This document shows, piece after piece, positions 50,227-59,503 of a stretch of DNA of 64,000 bases (positions are counted from its first letter, which is position 1; each line of letters starts with the position of its first letter). Location: the NCBI RefSeq assembly GCF_002161285.1, contig NZ_NFHH01000001.1:248001-312000 (forward strand), written 5' to 3'. Both the position numbers and the translations under genes were made by a program. Source of the DNA: Blautia sp. An81. GTDB lineage: Bacteria; Bacillota; Clostridia; Lachnospirales; Lachnospiraceae. The notes under the pieces are model-generated. The model was not told where the DNA came from, did not search any database, and saw only the letters and a list, made by a program, of their open reading frames with translations.

Positions 50227-50255
50227 ATTCTATACTAAACTTATAGAAAACGCAA
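50227..50255 (-). promoter_or_regulatory. Promoter of the mraZ cluster
   Basis: On the minus strand TTGCGT (50250-50255), 17 bases, TAGAAT (50227-50232). The operator starts right after it. Confidence 0.65.
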
Positions 50256-50280
50256 GAGGAACGTATGTTTTCTTTCAAAA

Positions 50281-50331
50281 ACAAAAGGCAGAAAAAGCCC
50301 CTGCAAATCGTGACTTTCTCTGCCTTTTTCC
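50281..50331. terminator. Bidirectional terminator after spo0E
   Basis: AAAAGGCAGA-n1-AAAG pairs with CTTT-n1-TCTGCCTTTTT around a 16-base loop. It separates the spo0E gene from the mraZ promoter. Confidence 0.75.
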
Positions 50332-50343
50332 CTGTTTTCAGTT

Positions 50344-50556
50344 TCAGCAGCCCTTCCTGTTCCCTGTATCCATATAGGTGATATCCATATTCTCCTGGCT
50401 GTCCGGGCTGTTGTTCCTGCTCAGATATTCTTCGATCAGACCGTCCAAAAGACGGCTGATATCCAGAATCCTGCTTTCTGTCATTCTGCCTGCTATGGCG
50501 GCATTCAGATCTTCTCTGGTATTTTCAATTTCTCTTTTTAGTTCTATCTGTGTCAT
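50344..50556 (-). CDS. Spo0E-like aspartic-phosphate phosphatase
   Basis: 70 residues, a helical hairpin. The family motif DISRLLDGLIEEYL is present, with the N-terminal helix MTQIELKREIENTREDLNAAI before it. Spo0E-type proteins dephosphorylate Spo0A-P and so delay sporulation; which response regulator is targeted cannot be read. The C-terminus ends in KGC. It stands between ychF and the division cluster and is followed by a terminator. A 130-base gap to ychF shows only a weak hairpin. Confidence 0.85.
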   Translation of the reverse strand: MTQIELKREIENTREDLNAAIAGRMTESRILDISRLLDGLIEEYLSRNNSPDSQENMDITYMDTGNRKGC

Positions 50557-50688
50557 TTATTAACTCCTGCAGTTCTTTCTCTCTACCACTAATCTTTCAG
50601 TACCACTACTGCGCTCACGCTGGCCGCAGATAAAACTTACATCTCAGCCTCAGGGGACTGAATGTAGGATTTCTGATTTTTACCTGTT

Positions 50689-51786
50689 TTATACATTAAA
50701 CCGGAAAAGGATCACATCTCCGTCCTGAACCACATAATCCTTGCCTTCCATGCGGACCAGCCCTTTTTCTCTGGCCCCTGCATAAGAACCGCAGTCCAGA
50801 AGATCCTGATAATTTACGACCTCAGCTTTGATAAATCCTCTTTCAAAATCTGAATGGATCTTTCCTGCCGCCTGAGGCGCCTTGGTCCCTACCTTAATAG
50901 TCCAGGCTCTTGTCTCATCCTCTCCTGAAGTAAGGAAGCTTAACAGTCCCAGAAGTCTGTAGCTGGCCACGATCAGTTTTTCCAGGCCGGACTGTTTGAT
51001 TCCCAGGTCCTCCAGGAATTCCTTTTTCTCGTCATCCTCCAGCTCTGAAATCTCCTGCTCGATTTCTGCACACAGAGCAAATACCTCGCTGCCAGTCTCT
51101 GCTGCATATTCCCGTACCTTCTGTACATGAGGATTGGACTGAGCGTCATCTGCCAGATCATCCTCTGAAACATTGGCGGCATAGATTACCGGCTTATATG
51201 TGAGGAGATTATACTCCTTCATATATCCTTCCTGATCCTCATCTTCCAGCTCAATAGTGGAAGCTGGCTTTCCATCTTCCAGATGAGCCTTTATTTTCTT
51301 TAAAAATTCCAGCTCTTTTGCTGCATCTTTATCCATTCTGGCAGTTTTTGTTGTCTTCGCGATCCTTCTCTCCAGAATCTCCAGGTCAGAAAAGATCAGT
51401 TCCAGGTTGATCGTCTCAATATCTCTCATAGGGTCAATGGAACCATCCACATGGACTACATTTTCATCTTCAAAGCAGCGTACCACATGAACGATGGCGT
51501 CTACCTCCCGGATGTTAGCCAGAAACTGGTTGCCCAGCCCTTCTCCCTTGGAAGCGCCTTTTACCAGACCTGCAATGTCAACAAATTCAATAACTGCCGG
51601 AGTCACTTTCTTGGAATGATAAAAGTCACCCAGAAGCTTCAGCCTTTCATCTGGCACTGCAACAATTCCCACATTGGGGTCTATAGTGCAGAAAGGATAG
51701 TTTGCTGACTCTGCTCCTGCTTTTGTAAGAGAATTAAATAAGGTACTTTTGCCTACATTTGGCAGTCCCACGATTCCTAATTTCAT
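50689..51786 (-). CDS. ychF: Ribosome-associated GTPase/ATPase YchF (OLA1 family)
   Basis: 365 residues. The G1 motif [14 protein letters not shown] is at the N-terminus; the [20 protein letters not shown] is the G3 switch region; NVSEDD replaces the canonical NKxD, as in all YchF, which prefers ATP. The C-terminal TGS-like domain has [20 protein letters not shown]. It binds ribosomes and is linked to oxidative stress response. Start at 51786 has GAGAGG upstream. Confidence 0.96.
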   Translation of the reverse strand: MKLGIVGLPNVGKSTLFNSLTKAGAESANYPFCTIDPNVGIVAVPDERLKLLGDFYHSKKVTPAVIEFVDIAGLVKGASKGEGLGNQFLANIREVDAIVHVVRCFEDENVVHVDGSIDPMRDIETINLELIFSDLEILERRIAKTTKTARMDKDAAKELEFLKKIKAHLEDGKPASTIELEDEDQEGYMKEYNLLTYKPVIYAANVSEDDLADDAQSNPHVQKVREYAAETGSEVFALCAEIEQEISELEDDEKKEFLEDLGIKQSGLEKLIVASYRLLGLLSFLTSGEDETRAWTIKVGTKAPQAAGKIHSDFERGFIKAEVVNYQDLLDCGSYAGAREKGLVRMEGKDYVVQDGDVILFRFNV

Positions 51787-51814
51787 AATACTGATTCCTC
51801 TCTTTACTGTATAT

Positions 51815-52465
51815 TCAATTTCTGTCTTTCGACATGATCATCAAAACCACCCCTGACCGGAAAGTAATCTCTCCGGTTTCGTCTTCAAGCTCATTGCTGA
51901 CGCCGATTTCCTCTGAATTCAGCAGAGTATAGTCCTCCAGGGGATACTTAAATCCCTTCAGAGTGACTCCCTCCACCCTGTCTCCCATGGAAAAAAAGGA
52001 GATATATTTTCCAAACTGCTGGTCCTTTGTGATTTTTGTTCCCCGGTCCAACAGGGTAATCGCATTCTGACTGTCCAGAATCCATGGCTGGCATCCCTGC
52101 TCCAGAGGGATCAGAAGGGATTTTAAATTTGCCATAAAATGGTCCAGCCTTCCTCCTGTTGCTCCCAGCAGAAAAATCTTCCGGCTTTTCAGCTTCAGCG
52201 CCAGTTCCAGTCCTATTCTGGTATCTGTGGCGTCTTTTTCCGGCTTATATCTTTCCAGCGGTATATCCCGGCTCTCGTAATAGCTTAAAACTTCCGGGGA
52301 AATGCTGTCGAAATCCCCCAAAATATACTGAGGGACAATATTGTACTTATAACAGAATTCCAGGCCCCTGTCAATCCCAATGATATATTCAGGCCTGATT
52401 CTGTCAAGAAAAGACAGAGCAAAGCTGTCTTCTATCTCACCTCCGCAGATCAGCACTGTGTTCAT
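51815..52465 (-). CDS. thiN: Thiamine pyrophosphokinase
   Basis: 216 residues. Substrate motifs: GIDRGLEFCYKYNIVPQYIL, GDFDSISPEVL, PEKDATDTRIGLELAL, and LGATGGRLDHFMANL. It makes thiamine diphosphate from thiamine and ATP. It overlaps rpe by 29 bases, common in this cluster across Clostridia, where rsgA-rpe-thiN are one unit. The final ITFRSGVVLMIMSKDRN holds the usual end strand. Confidence 0.94.
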   Translation of the reverse strand: MNTVLICGGEIEDSFALSFLDRIRPEYIIGIDRGLEFCYKYNIVPQYILGDFDSISPEVLSYYESRDIPLERYKPEKDATDTRIGLELALKLKSRKIFLLGATGGRLDHFMANLKSLLIPLEQGCQPWILDSQNAITLLDRGTKITKDQQFGKYISFFSMGDRVEGVTLKGFKYPLEDYTLLNSEEIGVSNELEDETGEITFRSGVVLMIMSKDRN

Positions 52466-53120
52466 ATTCTTCTATGATTCCTTTCAAAGCTCTTACATTT
52501 TCCGGAATATCTTTTCCAAATACGGCAGAACCGGCCACGATCACATTAGCTCCTGCCTCCAGCACCTGATAGATGGTCTCGCGGTTAATGCCTCCATCCA
52601 CTTCGATATACAGGTCTTTTTCCCTGCTTTCTGCCATTTCTCTCAGCCGGCGGATTTTCTCCGTACAGTAGGAGATATATTTCTGTCCTCCGAATCCCGG
52701 ATTCACAGTCATTATCAGAACCATATCTGCCAGCTCAATAACATTCTCCAAAACTGAAACCGGTGTTGCAGGGTTAATGGCAATCCCTGCCTTGCAGCCA
52801 AGCTCATGGATCATTCCCAGAGTCCTGTCCAGGTGTGTGCATGCTTCAGCGTGAACTGTTATCATGTCAGCTCCTGCCTGGGCAAATTCTTTTATCAGAT
52901 GGGTCGGTTCCTGGGCCATAATATGCACATCGAAAAAAAGGCTGGTCCTTTTTCTCAGTGAAGCCACCACTGGAACTCCCATAGATATGGTCGGGACAAA
53001 ACATCCGTCCATAATGTCAATGTGAAGCCATTTTACTCCTGCCTGTTCCACCTGGGCAACTTCTTCTCCCAGACGCCAGAAATCTGCCGCCAGGATAGAA
53101 GGGCATAATTGATATTCCAT
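52437..53120 (-). CDS. rpe: Ribulose-phosphate 3-epimerase
   Basis: 227 residues. The metal-binding and catalytic motifs are SILAADFWRLGEEV, WLHIDIMDGCFVPTIS, VMTVNPGFGGQKYIS (here MTVNPGFGGQ) and DGGINRETIYQ with the second Asp. It interconverts ribulose 5-phosphate and xylulose 5-phosphate in the pentose phosphate pathway. It follows rsgA by four bases. Confidence 0.96.
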   Translation of the reverse strand: MEYQLCPSILAADFWRLGEEVAQVEQAGVKWLHIDIMDGCFVPTISMGVPVVASLRKRTSLFFDVHIMAQEPTHLIKEFAQAGADMITVHAEACTHLDRTLGMIHELGCKAGIAINPATPVSVLENVIELADMVLIMTVNPGFGGQKYISYCTEKIRRLREMAESREKDLYIEVDGGINRETIYQVLEAGANVIVAGSAVFGKDIPENVRALKGIIEEYEHSADLRR

Positions 53121-53124
53121 AAAA

Positions 53125-54003
53125 TCAGTATCTCCTTTTCTCTTCTAATTCTTTGTATATTTCCTGATAATTCTCATATCTCCGGGAACTGATCTTCCCC
53201 TCCTGAAGAGCTTCTTTTACTTTGCAGCCAGGTTCATGAGTATGCGTACAGCCCTGAAATCTGCATTCCCCCTCATAAGGAGCAAATTCCGGAAAACAAT
53301 GTCTCAGCTCTTCCTTTTCCATGTCTTCCACATAAAAAGAGGTGAACCCAGGGGTATCCATCAAATATGTCTCCTCTCCCAGTGGTATCAGCTGAGAATG
53401 CCGGGTGGTATGCCGTCCCCTTCCCAGTTTTTTGCTGATTTCTCCAGTCTCCATCTGCACGTCAGGGGCGAGAAGATTTGTGAGAGAAGATTTCCCCGCT
53501 CCTGAAGGGCCGGCCACCGCAGTGGTTTTTCCCTCCAGTTCACGGCGCAGTTCCTGGATACCCAGTTCCTTCTGGGCGCTTGTGACCAGCACCTGATATC
53601 CACAGGAAGAATAAATCTCCACAATTTCTTTTATCTCTTCCTCATCTCCCAGGTCTTCCTTATTCAGGCAGATGATCACCGGCACATTCTGCCGCTCCAT
53701 AGTGATCAGAAACCGGTCCAGGAGCATGAAGTTAGGGTTTGGTTCCCTGACTGCAAAAATCACCAGGGCCTGATCTATATTTGCCACTGCAGGACGTATC
53801 AGCTGATTTTTTCTCGGCAGGATTTTTACCAGATTTCCTGTTTTCTCTTTTTCATCTATGATTTCAATCTCCCCATAGTCTCCTACCAGAGGCTTCATTT
53901 TTTCTTTACGGAAAATCCCTTTGGCCCGACATTCATAAATGTTTCCTCCAGCAGAGGCCACGTAGTAAAATCCCCCGATCCCTTTGATAATTCTTCCCTG
54001 CAT
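53125..54003 (-). CDS. rsgA: Ribosome small-subunit GTPase RsgA
   Basis: 292 residues. An N-terminal OB fold precedes the circularly permuted GTPase: ICLNKEDLGDE (G4) comes before GPSGAGKSSLTN (G1) and DTPGFTSF (G3). The C-terminal zinc finger has C, H and C ligands in CRFQGCTHTHEPGCKV. It helps 30S subunit maturation. A promoter (TTGCCT-17-TATAAT) lies in the gap after pknB, behind that gene's terminator. Confidence 0.96.
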   Translation of the reverse strand: MQGRIIKGIGGFYYVASAGGNIYECRAKGIFRKEKMKPLVGDYGEIEIIDEKEKTGNLVKILPRKNQLIRPAVANIDQALVIFAVREPNPNFMLLDRFLITMERQNVPVIICLNKEDLGDEEEIKEIVEIYSSCGYQVLVTSAQKELGIQELRRELEGKTTAVAGPSGAGKSSLTNLLAPDVQMETGEISKKLGRGRHTTRHSQLIPLGEETYLMDTPGFTSFYVEDMEKEELRHCFPEFAPYEGECRFQGCTHTHEPGCKVKEALQEGKISSRRYENYQEIYKELEEKRRY

Positions 54004-54050
54004 CTTACCTACCTTGTCTTTTCATTATTCTCAGTCTTGTTCATGGTGTC

Positions 54051-54079
54051 ATTATATACTTTTTTTCTCTGAAAGGCAA
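54051..54079 (-). promoter_or_regulatory. Promoter of rsgA-rpe-thiN
   Basis: On the minus strand TTGCCT (54074-54079), 17 bases, TATAAT (54051-54056). Confidence 0.7.
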
Positions 54080-54142
54080 CAAAACAAAAACTGCCCTGGC
54101 AGGCATTTCCGGGGTTTTTCCGGTTCTGTCTGCCGGGGCAGT
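54080..54142 (-). terminator. Terminator after pknB
   Basis: CTGCCCCGGCAG and CTGCCAGGGCAG form the stem around a G/C-rich inner hairpin; TTTTTGTTTTG follows on the minus strand. Confidence 0.8.
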
Positions 54143-54157
54143 TCTCAAATTGCTTAA

Positions 54158-56314
54158 TTATTGTTCACTGAATTCCAGTGGATAACTCCAAATAGTTGTG
54201 TAATTTCCGCTTTCATCCATTACATCAAAGTACAGGGTACCGGTGGACTCACCGCTCTGTCCTGTGATCTGTCCCACAGAATACTCTCCGTTTTCATCAA
54301 AGGTCAAAACCTGATCCTGAAGGATCGTAGTACCGCCCTGGGCATCCTCAGAGCCCTGTACCAGTCTCAGTCTCACCATCTGGCCTTCATAATTATCCGG
54401 CTGGCCAATCTTCAGATTGCTGACTGTTGCCCATGTGCCAGAACCTTCAGATGTCTCTGTACTTGTCTCTGTGCTGTCAGACTGGGTATCTGTCTCTTCT
54501 GGCTCTGTCAGAACTCTCAGTGTAATAATACTTCCTTGTTCAATACGCTGTCCACCCTGGGGAGACATTTCATAAACCTGCCCGTATCCGACGCCAGCGC
54601 TTTCACTGTAGCTGTACTCTACATCTGGAATCAATCCCTGATCTGTTACAATCTGTACCGCCTGTGCTTCTTCATAGCCTCTTACATCCGGAATCCTGGT
54701 CATAGTATCTCCCTCGCCAACGCTGACGGTGATAGTCACATCAGAGCCTGTATCTACAGTAGCGCCTTCTTCCGGATTCAGAGAGATTACATTTCCCACT
54801 GCCACATCTGTGCTCTTCCGCTGCTCGATAACAGGATTCAGTCCTAATTCCTGGAGCTGGGACTGTACCTGGCTGAGGCTCTGTCCGATAAGTCCTGTAG
54901 GAATAGTCACAGTCTCTGACACTGCTTCAGCAGGACCGGTGCTCACATAATAGGTTACCTGTGTATTGGGCTCCACCTGGGTATCTGCTGCAGGGTCCTG
55001 TCTGCACACCTGACCTTCCGGAACGGTATCGGAAGCTTCTTCTCCTCCCTTACTGTATCCTAAGCTCAGATTCTTCAGGGCAGTCCTTGCTTCATCTTCT
55101 GTCATATTTGTCAGATCCGGAACTGTCACCATTTCCTGGGCATTGCCGGTGTCTTCCTGCTGGGTCTGATTTTCCTGGCCGCTTCCGGAACCGCCAACGA
55201 TTCCTGCTGCAGATGCCACGAAATAAATGAGAATACAGATGATGACTGCACCGATGATCAGGCCGCCAATGGTCATGGCTTTCTCCAGCTTGGTGTTTAT
55301 GCCGCCTCTTTCATCATCTTCATCATCGTCCTCGTCATCTTCATCCTCGTCGTAATCCTCTTCTCTTTCCTCTTCTTCCTCATAATCAGGAGTACGGGAG
55401 TATCCGCTGTTCTGGATTTCCTTCATCTCCTCCGGTGTGATCATGATCGTCTGGGCATGATTGCTGAGAGGTGAAAGGTTAACAAAGTTTCCATTAGGAT
55501 CTATTAAGGAATGTTTCAGGTCGTTGATCAGCTCTGCCAGTGTGCTGTATCTTCTGTCAGGGCTTTTCTGGGTACATTTTAAAATAATGTCTTCCAGGCT
55601 CCGAGGAAGGTCCGGCACATAACGGGACGGCGGGACCATTTCATCCTGAAGATGTTTAATGGCAATGGCCACTGTAGTATCCCCGTCAAAGGGAACCCTG
55701 CCGGTAACCATTTCATACATGGTAATACCCAGAGAATAAATATCGCTCTTAAAATCGCTGTATCCTCCGCGAACCTGCTCCGGAGAACTGTAATGCACAG
55801 AACCCATGGCATTGGTGCTGATGGTATTAGAGGAAGCAACTCTGGCGATTCCAAAATCAGTAACCTTTACCTTTCCGTCTGTTGAAATGATAATGTTCTG
55901 AGGCTTGATATCCCGGTGTACGATATTCCGGTTATGGGCTGCCTCCAGACCCATGGAAACCTGAATGGCAATACTTGTAGCTTCTTTAATGGTCAGTTTT
56001 CCTTTTTTGGAAATATACTCCTTCAGCGTAATCCCTTCTACCAGCTCCATCACAATGTAGTTAACGCCCTGATCCTCCCCTACGTCAAAAACGTTTACCA
56101 CATTGGGATGAGCCAGGCCAGCCGCTGCCTGAGCTTCTCTCTGAAATTTACGGATAAAATTTGTATCTGCGCTGAACTCCGGCTTCAGGACCTTCATTGC
56201 CACAAAGCGGTTCAGCTTATGATCTTTTGCTTTATATACATCGGCCATGCCGCCGGACCCGATCCGGCTCACAACCTCATATCGTTCTCCTATGATTACT
56301 CCCACATTTAACAT
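54158..56314 (-). CDS. pknB: Ser/Thr protein kinase with PASTA domains
   Basis: 718 residues. Kinase domain residues 1-270: GSGGMADVYKAKD, the HRDIKPQN catalytic loop near 133, and DFGIARVAS. A long acidic juxtamembrane stretch (EEEEREEDYDEDEDDEDDD) precedes a single membrane segment near 343-366. Outside are three PASTA domains starting near 395 (e.g. VTVPDLTNMTEDEARTALKN). PASTA domains sense muropeptides or lipid II, and the kinase regulates wall synthesis. It overlaps prpC by seven bases, so kinase and phosphatase are coupled. Confidence 0.95.
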   Translation of the reverse strand: MLNVGVIIGERYEVVSRIGSGGMADVYKAKDHKLNRFVAMKVLKPEFSADTNFIRKFQREAQAAAGLAHPNVVNVFDVGEDQGVNYIVMELVEGITLKEYISKKGKLTIKEATSIAIQVSMGLEAAHNRNIVHRDIKPQNIIISTDGKVKVTDFGIARVASSNTISTNAMGSVHYSSPEQVRGGYSDFKSDIYSLGITMYEMVTGRVPFDGDTTVAIAIKHLQDEMVPPSRYVPDLPRSLEDIILKCTQKSPDRRYSTLAELINDLKHSLIDPNGNFVNLSPLSNHAQTIMITPEEMKEIQNSGYSRTPDYEEEEEREEDYDEDEDDEDDDEDDERGGINTKLEKAMTIGGLIIGAVIICILIYFVASAAGIVGGSGSGQENQTQQEDTGNAQEMVTVPDLTNMTEDEARTALKNLSLGYSKGGEEASDTVPEGQVCRQDPAADTQVEPNTQVTYYVSTGPAEAVSETVTIPTGLIGQSLSQVQSQLQELGLNPVIEQRKSTDVAVGNVISLNPEEGATVDTGSDVTITVSVGEGDTMTRIPDVRGYEEAQAVQIVTDQGLIPDVEYSYSESAGVGYGQVYEMSPQGGQRIEQGSIITLRVLTEPEETDTQSDSTETSTETSEGSGTWATVSNLKIGQPDNYEGQMVRLRLVQGSEDAQGGTTILQDQVLTFDENGEYSVGQITGQSGESTGTLYFDVMDESGNYTTIWSYPLEFSEQ

Positions 56315-57051
56315 ACTTCCACCTCTTTTGTGTCTGGCTGTACCAGTACCACTGCTATATTATCTTTTCCGCCGTTTTCATTGGCCAGAGAAACAAGACG
56401 CATGCCCATCTCTCTCAAATCACTGCTTGTCTCGGCAATTTTCCAGATTTCTTCGTCAGAAACCATATTGGATAGCCCATCGGAACAAAGGAGAAGTCTG
56501 CTGTTCTCCTTTAGATGGATATCAAAGAAGTCCACTTCCACCTCCGGCCCGATGCCGATGACTCTGGTAATAATATTCTTATCTGGATGATGCTTGGCAT
56601 CCTCCCTTGTAATCAATCCCCTGCGGACCATTTCCTCTACTAGGGAATGATCCTTTGTAATCTGGACAATCTTGTCCTCGATCAAATATAGTCTGCTGTC
56701 TCCCACATTTGCTACATAGGCATAATCATCAACGATTGTAACAAGAACCATTGTGGTCCCCATACCCGACATTTCCTCATGGAGATTTGCCTCTTCCAGA
56801 ACTTTCCGGTTGGCCTCTTCAATGGCATGCCGGATAATAATAATGGGATTTTGATTTTTATCTTCCAGAATTGAATGAAGCAGGATCTGAACTGCATAGC
56901 TGGACGCGAAATCTCCTGCTTTATGACCGCCCATACCGTCTGCAACCACAAAAAGATTCGGAAGATTTCCCACCGGCTCCTCAGAAGAAAATATGTAGTC
57001 CTGATTCACCTGGCGCTTCTGTCCCACATCTGTTACAGAATATGATTTCAT
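56308..57051 (-). CDS. prpC: PP2C-family Ser/Thr protein phosphatase
   Basis: About 247 residues. The PPM metal-binding motifs are DYIFSSEEP, VVADGMGGHKAGDFAS, VGDSRLYLI and GGKDNIAVVLV. It dephosphorylates PknB and its substrates. The ATG at 57051 follows GAGGACTCGTAGG and sits at the rlmN stop codon (57053), so it is tightly cotranscribed. It is paired with pknB as in most Firmicutes. Confidence 0.95.
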   Translation of the reverse strand: MKSYSVTDVGQKRQVNQDYIFSSEEPVGNLPNLFVVADGMGGHKAGDFASSYAVQILLHSILEDKNQNPIIIIRHAIEEANRKVLEEANLHEEMSGMGTTMVLVTIVDDYAYVANVGDSRLYLIEDKIVQITKDHSLVEEMVRRGLITREDAKHHPDKNIITRVIGIGPEVEVDFFDIHLKENSRLLLCSDGLSNMVSDEEIWKIAETSSDLREMGMRLVSLANENGGKDNIAVVLVQPDTKEVEVC

Positions 57052-57052
57052 C

Positions 57053-58099
57053 CTACGAGTCCTCTTTCTTATCAATGTAACTTTTTCTTAATTGTCCACA
57101 GGCCCCGTCTATATCGCGGCCCATTTCTCTTCTAATAGTAACATTTATTTGGTATTTTTCAAGTTTATTTTGAAAATTCGCTATAACTTTTTTGTCAGAC
57201 TGGACGTAGCTCCGCTCTTTTATAGGATTCACCGGGATCAGATTTATGTGGCAGTTCAGGCCTTTTATCAGGTGGGCCAGCTCCTCGGCATCCTCCTGAG
57301 AATCATTTTCTCCCCCTACCAGACTGTATTCAAAAGTCAGCCTTCGTCCTGTCTTTTTAAAATAATTCCTGCAGGCCTCCATCAGTTCTTCCAGGGAATA
57401 TTTTTTTGCAACAGGCATAAGTTCTTCCCTTTTCTGCTGGTTGGAAGCATGTAGAGAAATCGCCAGGGTGATCTGAAGATTTTCCTCTGCCAGGTCATAC
57501 ATTCTGGGTACAATGCCGCAGGTGGAAACCGTAATGTTTCTCTGGCTGATATGAAGCCCGTTTTCGTCGCTGAGCATGTGGATAAAACGGAGAAGATTGT
57601 CATAGTTGTCCAGAGGTTCTCCTGTTCCCATCACTACCACGTTAGAGACTCTTTCCTTTGACAGTTTCTGGATCTTATAGACCTGGTCCAGCATCTCTGA
57701 TGGCAGCAGATTTCTTGTCCATCCGTCTATAGTTGAGGCGCAGAATCTGCATCCCATCTTACATCCTACCTGGGAAGAAATACACACACTGTTCCCATGG
57801 CGGTACTTCATCAACACACTTTCCACTACATTTCCGTCAGGGAGCGCAAAGAGGTATTTCTGGGTTCCGTCCAGCTTAGAAGTCTGTACTTCCACAACTT
57901 TCAGAGACATAACAGAGCAGTTCCTCTCCAGCTTTTCTCTGAGGCTTACGGAAAGATTGGTCATCTCCTGAAAGCTGTTCGCCTGTTTTTTATGGAGCCA
58001 TTCATAAATCTGTTTTGCCCGGAAGGGCTTTTCTGAAAGTCCTTCCATGGTCTTTTTTAATTCCGAAAGGCTCTGGGATTTTATATCTAACTGTTCCAT
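57053..58099 (-). CDS. rlmN: 23S rRNA/tRNA adenine-C2 methyltransferase RlmN
   Basis: About 348 residues. The radical SAM cluster motif is SQVGCKMGCRFCASTIDG (CxxxCxxC); the methylated Cys lies near the C-terminus (GRDIDGACGQLRKSYI), and the remaining catalytic residues are in VVVMGTGEPLDNYDNL. It methylates A2503 of 23S rRNA. The ATG at 58099 follows AAAGAGG, overlapping the rsmB end by 13 bases. Confidence 0.95.
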   Translation of the reverse strand: MEQLDIKSQSLSELKKTMEGLSEKPFRAKQIYEWLHKKQANSFQEMTNLSVSLREKLERNCSVMSLKVVEVQTSKLDGTQKYLFALPDGNVVESVLMKYRHGNSVCISSQVGCKMGCRFCASTIDGWTRNLLPSEMLDQVYKIQKLSKERVSNVVVMGTGEPLDNYDNLLRFIHMLSDENGLHISQRNITVSTCGIVPRMYDLAEENLQITLAISLHASNQQKREELMPVAKKYSLEELMEACRNYFKKTGRRLTFEYSLVGGENDSQEDAEELAHLIKGLNCHINLIPVNPIKERSYVQSDKKVIANFQNKLEKYQINVTIRREMGRDIDGACGQLRKSYIDKKEDS

Positions 58100-59451
58100 T
58101 CGTTTTTCCTCTTTAATCTGGCCATAAAGAATCCGTCGCACTTATGGATTCCCGGTAAAAGCTGCAGATACCCTTCCGCCGTAGTCTCTCCCCTGAGCAC
58201 CGGACAGATATACGGGTCCAGACTTTCCAGTTCGTAGGGATAATGCTCGGTAAACCACCGGACATTCTCTATGTTTTCTTCCTTTCCAATGGTACATGTA
58301 CTGTAGATCAGAGTTCCTTCCGGTTTCACATAAGTAGAAGCCTGCTCTAAAATCTTCCTCTGAAGGCCAACTAAGTCCCGGATTTTTCCCGGATTCAGCT
58401 TGTATTTAATGTCCTTCTTTTTCCCCATAACTCCCAATCCGGAACAGGGTACGTCTGCCAGAACCACATCTGCCTTTTCCAGAGATTCCCGGTCCAGCTG
58501 GGTGGCATCTTTCTCTGTAACCACCACATTCAGGAAGTTCTGCCGCAGAGCATTGTCCCGGATCATATCTGTTTTAGTCTGAGACAGGTCTCTGGCGTCC
58601 ACCCGTCCTGTCCCGTGAAGTTTGTCTGCAATGTAGAGGGTCTTTCCTCCCGGCGCAGCACACAGGTCAATGACATAGTCCCCTTCTTTTACATCGGCAA
58701 TCTGAGCCGCCAGCATGGAGCTCACATCCTGTATCTGGATGCTGCCTCTGCGGAAAGCTGTCAAAGCCGGAAGATAATCATAGTGCTTCACATAATAGGC
58801 CCGTTCCACATAAGGAGCCTTCTCTACAGTTACCTGCTCCTCTTTCAGGTTCTCCAGCACAGCCTCTTCTTCTACCTGATATTCCCGTATCCGGATAGTA
58901 GCAGGCTGCTCTTCCAGAAAGGCTTCCAGCATCTTTTCTGTGGTCTCAAAATCATATTCCTTCAGAAATCTTTCTACCAGCCATACAGGCATAGAGTAGA
59001 GCACTGACAGATATTCCACCGGGGAATCTTTTCCCGGAAAATGAATGCTCCCGTATTCTCTGGCAATCTTTCTGAGGACTCCGTTTACAAATCCTGTGAG
59101 ATTATAGAACCCTCTTTTTCTGGCCAGTTTTACTGCTTCATTACATACTGCGCTGTCCGGCACATGATCCATATAAAGAAGCTGGTATACACTGGAACGG
59201 AGAAGTTCCCGTATCACCGGTTTCATCTTCTCTGCAGGAACGGTGGAAAACTGATCCAGAATATAATCCAGGCGTATCCGGTACTCCAGAGTTCCTTCGC
59301 ATACCCTGGTAATAAAGGCCCTTTCCTGTTTTTCCAGATACTGATATTTCTCCAGGGTACTTCGAAGTACCAGATGGCTGTACTGGCCTTCTTTGTCGAT
59401 TTCCAGAAGGATATTCAGTATTAATTCTCTTAAATTTACTTTATTTGCCAT
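58087..59451 (-). CDS. rsmB: 16S rRNA (cytosine(967)-C(5))-methyltransferase
   Basis: 454 residues. The N-terminal domain is NusB-like (NLRELILNILLEIDKEGQYS). The C-terminal domain has DLCAAPGGKTLYIADKL (SAM binding), ADVPCSGLGVMGKKKDIKYK (catalytic PC) and YSTCTIGKEENIENV (catalytic TC). It methylates C967 of 16S rRNA. It follows fmt by 52 bases. The zinc protease gene often found between these two in Clostridia is absent here. Confidence 0.96.
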   Translation of the reverse strand: MANKVNLRELILNILLEIDKEGQYSHLVLRSTLEKYQYLEKQERAFITRVCEGTLEYRIRLDYILDQFSTVPAEKMKPVIRELLRSSVYQLLYMDHVPDSAVCNEAVKLARKRGFYNLTGFVNGVLRKIAREYGSIHFPGKDSPVEYLSVLYSMPVWLVERFLKEYDFETTEKMLEAFLEEQPATIRIREYQVEEEAVLENLKEEQVTVEKAPYVERAYYVKHYDYLPALTAFRRGSIQIQDVSSMLAAQIADVKEGDYVIDLCAAPGGKTLYIADKLHGTGRVDARDLSQTKTDMIRDNALRQNFLNVVVTEKDATQLDRESLEKADVVLADVPCSGLGVMGKKKDIKYKLNPGKIRDLVGLQRKILEQASTYVKPEGTLIYSTCTIGKEENIENVRWFTEHYPYELESLDPYICPVLRGETTAEGYLQLLPGIHKCDGFFMARLKRKNEWNS

Positions 59452-59503
59452 ATTTATCCAACCTTTTATCTGCCTTTTTAGGCAGTTGCTTTTCCTGTGT
59501 TTC

